64,000 nucleotides of DNA from Flaveria trinervia (Eukaryota > Streptophyta > Magnoliopsida > Asterales > Asteraceae): assembly GCA_025506515.1 (NCBI GenBank), contig CM046458.1, positions 39,228,082 to 39,292,081 of the forward strand, read 5' to 3'. Numbering within the stretch: position 1 is the first letter of the stretch; each line of letters opens with the position of its first letter. This document shows positions 33,691-44,935 of this stretch, piece after piece. A program made the translations under genes and the position numbers. Under the pieces are notes generated by a model. That model ran no database searches, was not told the DNA's origin, and was given only the letters and a program-made list of their open reading frames with translations.

Positions 33691-35101
33691 ATGACCTGGG
33701 AGGAAGCCAGAGCTGATCCCGATGTTGTATCATGTATGTTTCTAGTAAACCAAACTTGTGCCTCTGTATTGTTTGATTCTGGTGCTAGCAGGAGTTTTAT
33801 TTCCACTACTTTCTGTGCTAAGTTGGTTGTTAGTAGTAGAAAGACCAGTGCACCATTCGATGTAGAAACTGCTATTGGTAAGTCCACTAGAATTATTGAT
33901 GTGATAAAGGGCTGTGCCATAGAACTAGAAGATCATAGGTTTGCTACTAGGTTGCACGTGATACCCCTAGGTGGATTTGATGTAGTACTAGGGATGGACT
34001 GCTTAGCAACCTATAAAGCAAACATCGTGTGTCGCAAGAAGATGATTCGATTAGTTGCGCCCGATAAGAGTTTGGTTACGATTCATGGAGATCGCGTTGC
34101 TATGATCCCAAAGATGATTTCGATGGCGGTGGCAGGGAAGTGCATAAGATATGGATGTAGTGCCTACTTGGCCTACGTAAAAGATGTGGATGCGTCGGTA
34201 CCGCAACTATCCGAAGTACCAGTGGTGTGCGACATTCCGGACTTATTCCCGGAAGACTTACCCAGCGTGCCACCGGATCGCGAGATTGAGTTCCAAATTG
34301 ATTTGATACCCGATGCTCAACCCGTTGCCAAAGCACCTTATCGGTTAGCTCCGACAGAAATGAAAGAGCTGATGGAGCAGTTGTAATAGCTTCTCGATAA
34401 GGGGTTCATTAGACCGAGTATCTCTCCCTGGGGTGCTCCGGTCCTGTTTGTGAAGAAGAAAGACAGTAGCATGAGGATGTGCATCGACTACCGAGAGCTG
34501 AACAAGTTGACGGTTGAAGAATCGGTACCCTTTACCAAGGATTGATGATTTGTTTGATCAACTTTAGGGTAGTAGTTGGTTTTCAAGGATAGATCTTCGA
34601 TCTGGTTACCATCAGCTAAAGGTGAAGGAGCAAGATATCCCTAAAACAGCTTTCCGCACACGCTACGATCATTATGAATTCCTTGTTATGTCATTTGGTC
34701 TGACCAATGTGCTAGTTGCTTTTATGGACTTGATGAATAGAGTGTGTCGGCCGATGTTGGATAGATCAATGATTGTGTTCATTGATGATATCCTGATCTA
34801 CTCGAAGAGCAAAGAAGAGCAAGCTGGAAACATTCGGGAGGTGTTGGAGACCTTAAGAAGGCAGAAGTTGTATGCCAAATTCTCCAAGTGCGCGTTCTGG
34901 TTACGCGAAGTTCAATTTTTAGGTCACGTGATAAATCTCAAGGGGATCATGGTAGATCCCACAAAGGTGGAGGCAGTGATGCAATGGAAGTCTCCAAGGA
35001 CGCCATCCGAGATTCATAGTTTCTTGGGGTTGGCGGGATATTATCGAAGGCTCATTCAGGACTTTTCCAAGATCGCTTCTCCACTAACCAAGTTGACCTG
35101 A
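33691..35101 (+). pseudogene. pol: G2 protease and reverse transcriptase
   Basis: Protease SVLFDSGASRSFIS with intact DSG at 33775-33783. RT: PYRLAPTEMKELMEQL, then TAATAG at 34384-34389 replacing the codons for QE. Another shift near 34515 (LNKLTVEESVP for TVKNRYP). Frame 34622-35101 has FLVMSFGLTN, VFIDDILIYS (catalytic Asp pair kept), FLGHVINLKGIMVD and SFLGLAGYYRR. Decayed but easy to recognise. Confidence 0.88.
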
Positions 35102-35735
35102 AAGGATGTAGAGTTTATATGGGGTCAAGCTCAAGAGCAAGCATTCGAGGAGTTAAAGGCAAGGCTGGCTCAAGCTCCTGTTCTGTCATCACCGAAGGAA
35201 ACGAGAATTTGGTGGTTTATTCAGATGCTTCCTACTCAGGGTTGGGTTGTGTGTTAATGCAGAGAGGGAAAGTTATAGCCTATGCATCCTGACAGTTGAA
35301 AGTTCATGAGGTCAATTATCCCACTCATGACTTGGAGCTAGCAGTCGTGGTCTTTGCATTGAAGATTTGGAGGCACTATCTCTAAGGGACAAAGTGCACC
35401 ATTTTCACTAACCACAAGAGCTTGAAGTACTTCTTTGAGCAAAAAGATCTGAACATTAGGCAGAGAATATGGTTGGAGCTCATAAAAGATTATGATTATG
35501 AGATCCATTACCATCCGAGCAAGGCCAACGTGGTGGCTTATGCTCTTAGCTAAAAGGAGAGGCCCGAGCCAATTCGGGTGAAAGTATATCAACTAATCAT
35601 GACCTATGATGTAATGAAGCAAGTCAAAGAGTTTCAAGATGAGGCACTGAAAGAAGATCATCTTAACTCTGAAAGGGTGAGAGGTCTGGTTGGGGAATTA
35701 GGTGAAAACACACTCGGTGTTAGAACTCGATTTGG
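35102..35735 (+). pseudogene. pol: G2 RNase H, many stops
   Basis: KDVEFIWGQAQEQAFEELKA starts in RT frame and then shifts; VVYSDASYSGLGCVLMQ follows. Stops lie after AYAS (TGA for Arg), HYL (TAA) and ALS (TAA). TDH is changed to TNH (FTNHKSLKYFFEQKD). It extends into the spacer before the integrase zinc region. Confidence 0.82.
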
Positions 35736-36685
35736 ATGAGTGTGGATTCCTTGTTTCGGAGATCTATGTGTGAGGATTTGGATGAAGCTCACAAGACTCG
35801 ATACTCCATTCATCCTAGTGCCACAAAGATGTATCAAGATATGAAGAAAGATTATTGGTGGCTGGGTATGAACAGTGACGTGGTGGAGTATGTAAGTAAG
35901 TGCCTTACTTGTTTGCAAGTGAAGGTCGAACAATAGAAGCCGTATGGGAAGATCCAAGCTTTTGATATACCGGAATGGAAGTAGGAGCACATCACCATGG
36001 ATTTCATTATGAAGTTGCCACGTACTCCGGAAGGGTACGATGCCATATGGGTGATTGTCGACCGTCTGACAAAAAGTGCTCACTTCCTACCGATCCGCGA
36101 GACATATTCATCCGAAAGGTTTGCTTACCTGTTCGTCAAGGGGATTGTAACCCGTCATGGTGTGCCGGTGTCCATTGTGTCTGATCATGACACCCAGTTT
36201 ACCTCTAAATTCTGGAAGAAATTCCACGATGCCGATAAATGACGTAGACCGATCGAGTTCTAGGTGGGTGACCGGGTTATGTTGAAGGTCTCACCTTGGA
36301 AGGATATTATCCGATTCAGGAAGCGGGGCAAGTTGAGCCCAAGGTTTATAGGCCCTTTCCGAATCATTGCTCGAGTAGGAGAAGTGGCCTACAGATTGGA
36401 GCTACCAGATGAGTTAAGTGGAATCACCCGACATTCCATGTATCTCACCTGAGAAAGTGCTTAGCTGATGAAGACATGATTGTTCCACTGGAGGATATCG
36501 AAGTAGACGAAAGGCTTAATTATGTAGAGCAACCAGTGGCAATCGTCGATTGTAAAGAGAAGAGGCTGAGAAATAAAGTGGTTCCCCTTGTGCGTGTACA
36601 GTGGAAGCACAGGAAGGGATCCGAATCTACATGGGAAACTGAGGAGGAGATGAGGCGACATTATCCTCGTCTGTTTGAGGAATAA
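35736..36685 (+). pseudogene. pol: G2 integrase with core deletion
   Basis: Zinc region HKTRYSIHPSATKMYQDMKK and CLTCLQVK. Core ITMDFIMKLPRTPEGYDAIW with Asp in IVDRLTK and Asp in IVSDHDTQF. After FWKKFHDA the sequence jumps to RRPIEFQVGDRVMLK, skipping the YHPQ...GQSE segment that holds the catalytic Glu and is present in G3 (IDGQSEETIQTLEDM). C-terminal region VQWKHRKGSESTWETEEEMR ends at HYPRLFEE, stop 36683-36685. No chromodomain recognised. Confidence 0.87.
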
Positions 36686-36710
36686 CAGGCTTCGGGGACG
36701 AAACCTATAT

Positions 36711-36724
36711 AAGGGGGGTGGACT
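36711..36724 (+). other. G2 polypurine tract
   Basis: AAGGGGGGTGGACT immediately precedes the 3' LTR start TGTAACACCC. Plus-strand primer. Confidence 0.85.
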
Positions 36725-37518
36725 TGTAACACCCAGTTATTTTAAAAAGACAAGAAATGAAGAATAAAAGAAAGAAAAGCAATAAAGTCCAAGTGAAGGG
36801 ACTAAAAGTATCCAAAAGGACAAATCTTTTAAAAGTTGGTGTAAAGGTGGGCATGGCTGCCCACCCTCCCTTCACATCATTCTTTCACTTCGGTTTTAGA
36901 GAAAGAGAAAGGGAAGAGAGCATAACTTCGGGATTTGAAGAAGAAATCAAATTCAAGGTAAGAATTCGTGGTTTTTAAGTGTTTATGACGGGTTTTATCC
37001 CGGTTATATGCTTGTGTGCTTATGTGTTTGTGTATGTGCTCGGGTGTGTGTGTTTGGTGGTGTTCTTAGGTGTTTGAACTCAGTTGAAAAAGGGTTAGAA
37101 AGGAAGAAACACCCAAGTTGCACCAGGTTAGTTTCTAGACCCTGGTTTTTATTTGTTTTAAACATCTTTGGGGCTGAAAATGTATTAAAATGATTTTTTT
37201 TAAATGTTTGTGTATGTATACCCGTACGTAATGTGCATGTTGGATGATGATTCTTGAGTGCTTATAGGTTGTTCATGAATAGCCTAGCCATGTTAAGCTT
37301 AGAACTGATGGGCTTGATGATTGGGTTTGAAAACATACCAGAAACATGTTACACAGAAGGTCCATGCGCCTAGATAAGGCTTATGCGCCTGAAAATGCCT
37401 TAGAAGGATATATCGATATATATATATATTATATATATATATATATACACCACACGTATATATATACGTATATATATATACGTATACGTATACATATATA
37501 TCTATATATATATATACG

Positions 37519-37550
<32 letters not shown>

Positions 37551-37645
37551 ATATATACGTATGTATACGTATACGTATATATATATACGTATATATATAC
37601 ACGTGTATATATATATACGTATATATATATATATATAGATACATT
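36725..37645 (+). repeat. G2 3' LTR, left part, cut by C3
   Basis: Starts TGTAACACCCAGTTATTT. It matches the outer half of the G3 LTRs (GGGCATGGCTGCCCACCCTC, AGGAAGAAACACCCAAGTTG). Splice-donor-like AAGGTAAGAATT near 36955 and CCAGGTTAGTTTCTAGA near 37125. Short CCATGCGCC words at 37354-37395, then an AT/ACGT microsatellite up to the C3 insertion point. Confidence 0.87.
37408..37640. repeat. AT/ATACGTAT microsatellite in G2 3' LTR
   Basis: Alternating TATATA and self-complementary TATACGTATA tracts. C3 is inserted at its right edge. Confidence 0.92.
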
Positions 37646-38253
37646 TGTTCTTAGTTTATGAGCTTAAATGTAAAAGTCTTTCATGTCTTACCAATATCTA
37701 ATGAATTGGTACAATGAAATATAATATGTGGTTGATGTTTATAGTGTTTAATATTTCATTTTATTATTGTGTTAAAGTATAATGAACTTGTTATATAGGT
37801 TTGAGGTTGTTGTACACAATTCTAAGTCAAAAATGATTAAGTAATGTGTTTAACCTAGTTGGGTGATTATTCATGCTAATGGCCGATACTTATGGACCAT
37901 ACGCATGAATACATCATGCTTATGGACCATACACATTAATACATCATGCTTATGGACCATACGCATGAATAGATCATGCTTATGAACAAGTCGCATGACT
38001 GAACAAGAAGACTGGATCAGTCGTATGATTGAGACATAAGATTGACTTAGTCACACGACTAAACCTTCAGTTGTGTGTATGGATCAATCGCATGAGTCAG
38101 TCGCCCGACTGAACCATGCTAATGGTTCAGTCGTCGAATAGAAACCACTATCCTATAATACCACTTAATTCGTGGAAAAACATAATGATTCGAAACAATT
38201 GAAGAACACTTGATTCTTTCACGAACCCTAGCCATCCAGAACGTCCTAGAAAG
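37646..38253 (+). repeat. C3 5' LTR, left part
   Basis: Start placed at TGTTCTTAG by comparison with the C2 LTR (GTGTTTAATATTTCATT, GGTTTGAGGTTGTTG). It contains CTTATGGACCATACGCATGAAT repeats of about 42 bp (37888-37985) and CGACTGAACC motifs (37990-38140). A CTATAATA box lies at 38153. It is cut at AGAAAG by G3 and the right part resumes at 48066. Confidence 0.8.
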
Positions 38254-39185
38254 TGTAAGGCCCCATTCCTGGAGACCTCACAGTTGGTCATTCACAACGT
38301 CCTAGAAAGCATATGACCCATTCGGACGCATGGACACTTAAACGCAGGGTTTATTCGAGCGTATGGAAACTTAGGCGCATGGGAATATTCAGACGCATGG
38401 GTACTATTAGGGGGCATGGCCCTAGACTTAGGCGCCTGACTAATTTTCTAGGTGCATGAAAGCATTGTTTAGGCGCATCAGATACACTTATCATTTCTAA
38501 AGCAAATTCCAGGCGCATGGACATTATTTAGGAGCATGAACCTTCTGTTCAACGTGTTTCTAGGATAATTTTGAATCCAAACATCAAACCTATCTGTTGT
38601 AAGCTTACCAAAGCTATTCTAAGCATGAACAACCTATAAGCATCTAAGAACCATCATCAAACATGCATAATACATATGGTTATACATACATAAACATTTG
38701 AAAATCATTTTAATACATTTTCAGCCCCAAGAAAAGTTTAAAACAAGTAAAACCGGAGTCTAGAAACTCACCTGGTGCAACTTGGGTGTTTCTTCCTTCT
38801 AACCCGCTTGTAAATGAGTTCAAACACCTAAAAACACACCAAAACACACACACACGGACACACACACAAGCATATAAGCACATAAGCATGTAACCGGACA
38901 AAAACCCAACATGGACACTTAAAACTCGAATTCTTACCTTGAATTCTATTCTCTTCTTCTTCTTCTTCTTCAACCGAGAGTGTTTATGCTCTCTCTCTCT
39001 AATCCGAAGTGAAAAAGGGTGATGGGAAGCGAGGGTGGGCGGCCATGCCCACCTTTACACCAACTTATTGTACTTTTGTCATTTTTACATATTTAACCCC
39101 ACAACTTTGGTTTATTGACATTTCCTTTCTTTATTCTTCAACTCTTATTCTTTCTTTTCTTTTTAAGAAATAACCGGGTGTTACA
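38254..39185 (-). repeat. G3 3' LTR, internally deleted
   Basis: The plus strand starts TGTAAGGCCCC and ends CCGGGTGTTACA. It is only about 0.93 kb, against 2.0 kb for the 5' LTR, because about 1.1 kb is missing between TTGGTCATTCAC and CATATGACCC. The junction is filled by AACGTCCTAGAAAG, a copy of the flanking sequence at 38240-38253. The GCGCATGG array lies at 38317-38545. Confidence 0.87.
38317..38545 (-). repeat. CCATGCGCC array in G3 3' LTR
   Basis: Words like GACGCATGG, GGCGCATGG and GAGCATGAA recur about every 20-30 bp. Matching array in the 5' LTR at 47050-47425. Confidence 0.85.
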
Positions 39186-39248
39186 AGTCCCCCCCTTAAA
39201 TAGGTTTCGTCCCCGAAACTGTTATTCCTCAAACAGACGAGGGTAATG

Positions 39249-40260
39249 CTATCTCATTTCTTCCTCGGTCTCCCACATAGATTCAGATCTCTTCCTATGC
39301 TTCCACTGTACACGCACAAGAGGAACCACTTTATTCCTCAGTCTCTTCTCTTTACGATCGATGATTGCCACCGGTTGCTCTACATAATTGAGCCTTTCAT
39401 CTACTTCGATGTCTTCCAGTGGAACAATCATGTTTTCATCAGCTAAGCACTGAGACACATGGAATGTCGGGTGAATTCCACTTAACTCATCTGGTAACTC
39501 CAATCTATAGACCACCTCTCCTACTTGAGCAATGATTCGGAAAGGTCTTATGTATCTCGGGATTAGCTTACCTCGTTTCCTGAATTGGATGATACCCTTC
39601 CAAGGTGGGACCTTCAACATAACCCGGTCACTCACCTGGAACTCAATCGGTCTGTGTCGTTTATCGGCATACGACTTCTATCTATCTTTAGCTGCCTTCA
39701 TGAAGGCTTCAATCTTCTCAAGCTTCTCAGTCGTAGCCTCAATCACCTAGACGCTTCTTATTTCCTTCTAACCAATATCACCCCAACAAACAGGTGTTTT
39801 GCATCTTTTACCGTATTGCATCTCATAGGTGGCATGCCAATGCTGGCATGATAGCTGTTGTTGTATGAGAATCAACTAACGGTAAGTGGTCATCCCAACT
39901 TCCCCCAAAATCAATCACACATGCCCAAAGCATGTCTTCCAATGTCTGAATGGTCTCTTCTGACTGACCATCAATTTGGGGATGATATTCTGTGCTAATA
40001 TGTAACCTCGTCCCCATGGCGTCGTGGAATTTCTTCTAAAATTTAGATGTAAACCGGGTGTCACGATCAGACACAATAGACACCGGCACACCGTGACGAG
40101 TTACAATTTCTTTGAGGAATAGATCCGCCAACCTCTCAGATGAATATGTCTCACGGATCACTAGGAAGTGAGCACTCTTCGTCAGACGGTCGCCAATCAC
40201 CCATATGGCATCTACCATTTCGGAGTACATGGCAACTTCGTTATGAAATCCATGGTGATG
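39249..40260 (-). pseudogene. pol: G3 integrase, distal part
   Basis: After the S1 insertion, ITMDF-like text continues: DAIWVIGDRLTKSAHFLVIR with Asp, VSIVSDRDTRFTSKF with Asp, then YHPQIDGQSEETIQTLEDML with the catalytic Glu. The C-terminal region VGEVVYRLELPDELSGIHPT and VQWKHRKRSESMWETEEEMR runs to 39249. Stops and shifts near 40030 and 39640-39820. A polypurine tract on the minus strand (about 39203-39186) precedes the 3' LTR. Confidence 0.85.
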
Positions 40261-40929
40261 TGCTCTGTAACACCCCAAAATTTCTACGTGTAAATGGAAG
40301 GGAAAGAAAAGTTAATGGAAAGAATAGAAATTTTGCAAAAGTGGAAGGGGAAAAAGTGTATAAAGTACATTTTTATTATTTTAAGATATTTAAGGGCATG
40401 GTCGCCCATATCAAGCAAAAAGCTGCTCGATCTCGGAAGAAGAAGAAGAAGAGAGAGAGAGCCCGGTTCTAGAGAGAGAAAGAGGAAGAAGAAGCTGAAA
40501 AAGGTAAGTCTTCTCTTGTTTGAGCTCGGTTTCAGCTGGGTTTTGAGTTCTTGACCGAAGTTCTGGTTGTTTAGAGTTTGTTTTCGGGATTTAAGAGCTG
40601 AATCGAAGGAGGACTCGAACAGGAAGTATGCTGCTCAAAAGCTGCTAAAGGTGAGTTTCTAGAACCCCTCTTTTACGGATTTTTAACTGATTTGGGGCTA
40701 TTATGCATACTAAGTAAACGTTTTTAAAGAAACCGTGGACTTACGACCATATGTTTGAATGTCGTATGTATGCATGCATGTTATAGTGATGATTATGGGC
40801 TAGTGATGATGTTTAGCATTCTTAGATGGCCTTAGTATGTTAGATTTGTGTTTGGGTATGCTCGAATGATTATCGAGTGAAATTGGTAGCATAGAAAATA
40901 TTTCAGAATGTTCTGATGAACATAAACAG

Positions 40930-41355
40930 TAGACCATGCGCCCAGAGGTGGCTCATGCGCCCAAACAGTTGTTCATGCGTCCAGCATGAGTGGTCAGACG
41001 CTTAAGTGTTGGCCATGCACCAAAGGGTGGGTCATGCACTTAAATAGTGGCCCATGCGCCCAACATGTTGGCCCATGCGTCTAAGTATTTGGCCATGCGC
41101 CCAAGTGGCCATGCGCCTAAATAGTGCCCATGCGCCCAAGTGAAGAAAAGACTAAGTGTTGGCCATGCGCCTAAATAGTGCCATGCATCCAAAGTGATTG
41201 AAACGGATAAGTGTTGATGTGCCTAAATAGGTGTCATGCACCTGCATAGTGGCCATGCGCCTGAACAGGGCAGAAGCGCCCAAATAGTGCCCATGCGCCC
41301 AGACTGTTTTATACTTAGAATTTTTTTGCTCATGCACCTGGAAGGACCCATGCAC
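40930..41355 (+). repeat. CCATGCGCC array in solo LTR S1
   Basis: At least fifteen copies of CCATGCGCC or close variants such as TCATGCGTC and CCATGCACC, often followed by AAATAGTG or AAGTG. Some units share the longer phrase CCATGCGCCTAAATAGTG. Confidence 0.88.
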
Positions 41356-41733
41356 CCACTTTGGACTTGAGTTTTTCTAAGTGGTTTTAAGGGGTAATAT
41401 GGGGAGATAAGCCTGGTTATGATATGATGGCTTACGTTTGATGTATGTTTATGTTTATGTGTATGTTCCTTATTATGTATGTATGTATGTCTTCCCTTGG
41501 CTTTGCATTGAATGTTAATAAATGTAATGAAAGTATTATGTAACGTAAAGTGGAAGATAATGAAAAGAGGAACGTAACAAATGCATGCATTACTAAAGAG
41601 AATGCATAGAAAGGCTTGAAAGCATTATGTACGGAGGTGCACGGCTCTAAATGCCTTAAGCTCTACCGCGTGAGGTTTAGCAAATCCTAAAGTGTGCACG
41701 CAAGGGTTCCAGTCTTTGTGACTGACCTTCAGA

Positions 41734-41899
41734 GGTGTTACCCACAACGTGGGGGTGTTGTTACCCATTTCTATGGGGGTGTTACCCACGACGGTGGGGG
41801 TGTTATTACCCATTTCTATGGGGGTGTTACCACGATGGTGGGGGTGTTGTTACCCATTTCTATGGGGGTGTTACCCACGATGGTGGGGGTGTTGTTACC
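41734..41899 (+). repeat. 44-45 bp minisatellite in solo LTR S1
   Basis: Units at 41734, 41779, 41823 and 41867: GGTGTTACCCACGACGGTGG followed by GGGTGTTGTTACCCATTTCT and ATGGG. It is at the same place in the LTR as the 22-bp array of G2. ORFs rich in Gly, Trp and Tyr here are artefacts of the repeat. Confidence 0.9.
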
Positions 41900-42776
41900 G
41901 AGTTATGTATAACTTCGGGGGTGTGGCATAAAGCCAAGCATAGTTATGAGGTGAGCGACTCTGTGTTGCAACAGACTCGGATGGAGTTCAATCCCTATGA
42001 TTCACTCGTACGGGATCTTTGTCGGGGATATTGCAAGAGACAAGATTCGGGGGTTTGTGCCAGTCTTCGGACATGAGTCGGGGGTTATGAGCAGGCCCCG
42101 GCACAGCACAGCTTTCGAGCATGAGTCGGGGATATTGCAAGAGACAAGATTCGAGTGATAAAGAGTAATGGATGAAAGATCATGTATGAAAGAACGAATG
42201 TATGAATGAATGTAACGAATTATCGTAATAATGTACGGAACATGATCCTCATCATTAAACCTCAGTAATCGTGGCTGAGTGCCACGAAGAGGGTAAAGTC
42301 TGACCGGATCTAAAAGAGAAGTGAACGATAATGTAATACGTTGAATGAACAAGTTAATGAACGTAATGATGAAGATAATAATGATATTATCTGTATGTAC
42401 GTATCATGCATGATCATGAAGGGTTGTAAAGTATAGTATGTTTTGAAAGAACGGTTTTAACGAAAGTAAAGTATTTTATTATAAAACTAGAACTCACTCA
42501 GCGTCACTGACTTTTGTATGCATGATAGTTGGCAGGTATATGTTGATGCTGAGGAGTTGTAGGCATGGATGCATAGCTACTGGGAGCATTTTGAGGCTGG
42601 CATCCGTATTTTGACATGTCATGTATTTGGAGATGAAAACAGATATTGTAATTGAAATGTTTTGGTTATTAATGAATGTTTCAAATTCCGCTGCAAAATT
42701 AATATACATTTTATAATGTTTGAAGTGCGATGAACCACCAGCTGTGAGGTGCCCGGGAATGGGGCCTTACATGCTC

Positions 42777-43641
42777 CCACTTCTATTCCGATATGTCCAA
42801 AGTTGGATCTTCTCATACGGCTTCTGATGCTTGGCCTTCACCTGTGAGCAAGTAAGGCACTTACTCGCATACTCCACCACATCACGCTTCATACCCGACC
42901 ACCAATAATCTTTCTTCATATCTTGATACATTTTTGTGGCACCAGGATGAATGGAGTATCGAGTCTTGTGAGCTTCATCCATAATCCTCACACGTAGATC
43001 CCCGAAACGAGGAATCCACACCCGTTCAAATCGAGTTTTAACACCAAATATGTTTTCACCCAATCCCCAACCAGACCCCTCATCCTTTCAGAGTTAACAT
43101 GATCTTCTTTCAGTGCCTTATCTTGAAACTCTTTGACTTGCTTCATCACATCAAAGGTCATGATCAGTTGATATGCTTTCACTCGAATAGGCTCGGGCCT
43201 CTCTTTTCGGCTAAGGGCATCAGCCACCACGTGGCTTTGCCCGGATGATAGAGGATCTCGCAGTCATAATATTTTATGAGCTCCAACCATCTATTCTGCC
43301 TCATGTTCTGATCTTTTTGCTCGAAGAAGTACTTAAAGCTCTTGTGGTCAGTGAATATGGTGCACTTTGTCTGGTACAAATAGTGCCTTCAAATCTTTAG
43401 TGCAAAGACCACGACTGCTAGCTCCAAGTCATGAGTGGGATAATTGACTTCATGAACTTTCAACTGTCGGGATGCATAGGCTATAACCCTCCCTCTCTAC
43501 ATTAACACGCACCCAAACCCTGAGTAGGAAGCATCTGCATAAACCACCAAGTCCTCGCTTCCTTCGGGTAATGATAGAACATGAGCTTGAGTCAGCATTG
43601 CCTTTAACTCCTCGAATGCTTGCTCTTGAGCTTGACCCCAT
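42777..43641 (-). pseudogene. pol: G3 RNase H and integrase zinc region
   Basis: RNase H pieces: SRASIRGVKGNADSSS-type reading in the shifted frame, FTDHKSFKYFFEQKDQNMRQ and CEILYHPGKA. The integrase zinc region is in frame 43063-42767: HKTRYSIHPGATKMYQDMKK and CLTCSQVKAKHQKPYEKIQ. The frame ends at the S1 target site, just before the integrase catalytic core. Frame breaks near 43380 and 43230. Confidence 0.82.
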
Positions 43642-44935
43642 ATAAACTTTACATCCTTTCGGGTCAACCTGGTTAGTGGAGATGCGATCTTGGAAAAGTC
43701 TGAATAAACCTTCGATAATATCCCGCCAACCCCAAGAAACTACGAATCTCGGATGGCGTCCTTGGAGACTTCCATTGCATCACTGCCTCCAACTTTGCGG
43801 GATCTACCATAATCCCCTCGGGATTTATCATGTGACCCAAGAATTGAACTTTGCGCAACTAGAACGCGCACTTGGAGAATTTGGCATACAACTTCTCCCT
43901 TCTTAATGTCTCCAACACCACCCGAATGTGACCGGTATGCTCTTCTTTGCTCTTCGAGTATATTAGAATATCATCAATGAACACAATCACTGATCTATCC
44001 AAAATAGGCTGGCACACCCGATTCATCAAATCCATAAAGACAGCTGGCGCGTTAATTAGACCAAAACACATAACGAGGAACTCGTAGTGTCCATAACGCG
44101 TACGGAAAGCTGTCTTAGGAATTTCTTGTTCTTTCACCTTCAATTGATGGTAGCCAAATCGTAGATCTATTCTTGAGAAACAACTGGCACCGTGGAGCTG
44201 GTCAAACAAGTCATCAATCCTTGGTAACGGGTACCGATTCTTCACCGTCAACTTGTTCAGCTCTTGATAGTCAATGCACATTCGCATACTTCCGTCCTTT
44301 TTCTTTACAAACAATACCGGAGCACCCCACGGGGAGATACTCGGTCGAACGAATCCCTTATCCATCAACTCTTGTAATTGGCTCATGAGTTCCTTCATCT
44401 CAGTAGGAGCTAATCGATATGGTGCTTTGGCAACGGGTTGAGCACCGGGCATCAAATCAATTTGGAACTCAATCTCACGATCCGGTGGCATGCTGGGTAA
44501 GTCTTCCGGGAATACGTCCTGAAAGTCGCACAGCACTGGTACCTCGAATAATTTTGGTATCAACGCATCCACATCTTTCACGTATGCCAAGTAGGCACTA
44601 CATCAACGTTTCATGCACTTCCCCGCCACCGCCATCAAAATCACCTTCGGGATCGTAGTAGCGTGATCTCCATAAATCGTAAGCGAACTCCAATCGGGCG
44701 CAACTAACTGAATCATCTTCTTACGAAATACGATGTTTGCTTCATAGGTTGCTAACCAGTCCATCCCTAGTACTACATCAAATCCACCTAGGGGCATCAC
44801 GTGTAACCTAGCAGCAAACCTATGACCTTCTAATTCTATTGCATAGTCCTTTATCACATTAGTAATTCTTGTGGACTTGCCAATAGCGGTTTCTACATCG
44901 AATGGTTCACTGACATTTCTACTAATAGTACGCAA
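43642..44935 (-). pseudogene. pol: G3 protease remnant and reverse transcriptase
   Basis: The protease C-terminal half only (PFDVETAIGKSTRITNV, GGFDVVLGMDWLATYEAN); the DSG active site is deleted. RT in frame 44590-43859 is long and clean: DKGFVRPSISPWGAPVLFVK, MRMCIDYQELNKLTVKNRYP, FRTRYGHYEFLVMCFGLINA and SVIVFIDDILIYS (catalytic Asp pair intact). It continues at 43858-43673 with FLGHMINPEGIMVD and FLGLAGYYRR. Confidence 0.88.

Larger units (their letters stand above)
31514..37645 (+). mobile_element. G2: plus-strand Ty3/gypsy element, base of the nest
   Basis: Remaining 5' LTR (31514-32316), primer-binding site, gag, protease, RT, RNase H, integrase, polypurine tract, and the start of the 3' LTR (36725-37645). 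G1 is inserted in its 5' LTR and C3 in its 3' LTR, so its outer ends lie beyond both window edges. It is the same family as G3. Pol has many stops and two deletions (gag start, integrase core), making it the most decayed coding region here and consistent with being the oldest. Confidence 0.88.
40266..42771 (+). mobile_element. S1: gypsy solo LTR inside G3 integrase
   Basis: Starts TGTAACACCCC and ends GGGGCCTTACA. It is flanked by a perfect TGCTC duplication (40261-40265 and 42772-42776), and integrase reads on across it. A solo LTR results from recombination between the two LTRs of a full element. Inside are GGTAAGTCTTC near 40504 (splice-donor-like), a CCATGCGCC array (40930-41355), a 44-45 bp minisatellite (41734-41899) and the family motif AACTAGAACTCACTCAGCG near 42485. 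It is related to but longer than the G2/G3 LTR. Confidence 0.93.

Noticed and set aside
36704..36712. TATATAAG as a promoter before the G2 3' LTR
   Set aside because: It overlaps the polypurine tract and is CTATTTAAG in G3, so it is likely chance.
37346..37654. ORFs with Ile-Tyr repeats
   Set aside because: AT/ATACGTAT microsatellite of the G2 3' LTR.
41735..42076. Gly/Trp/Tyr-rich repeat ORFs, possible structural protein
   Set aside because: Open in several frames over a 44-45 bp minisatellite in a solo LTR; no start context or conserved flanks.
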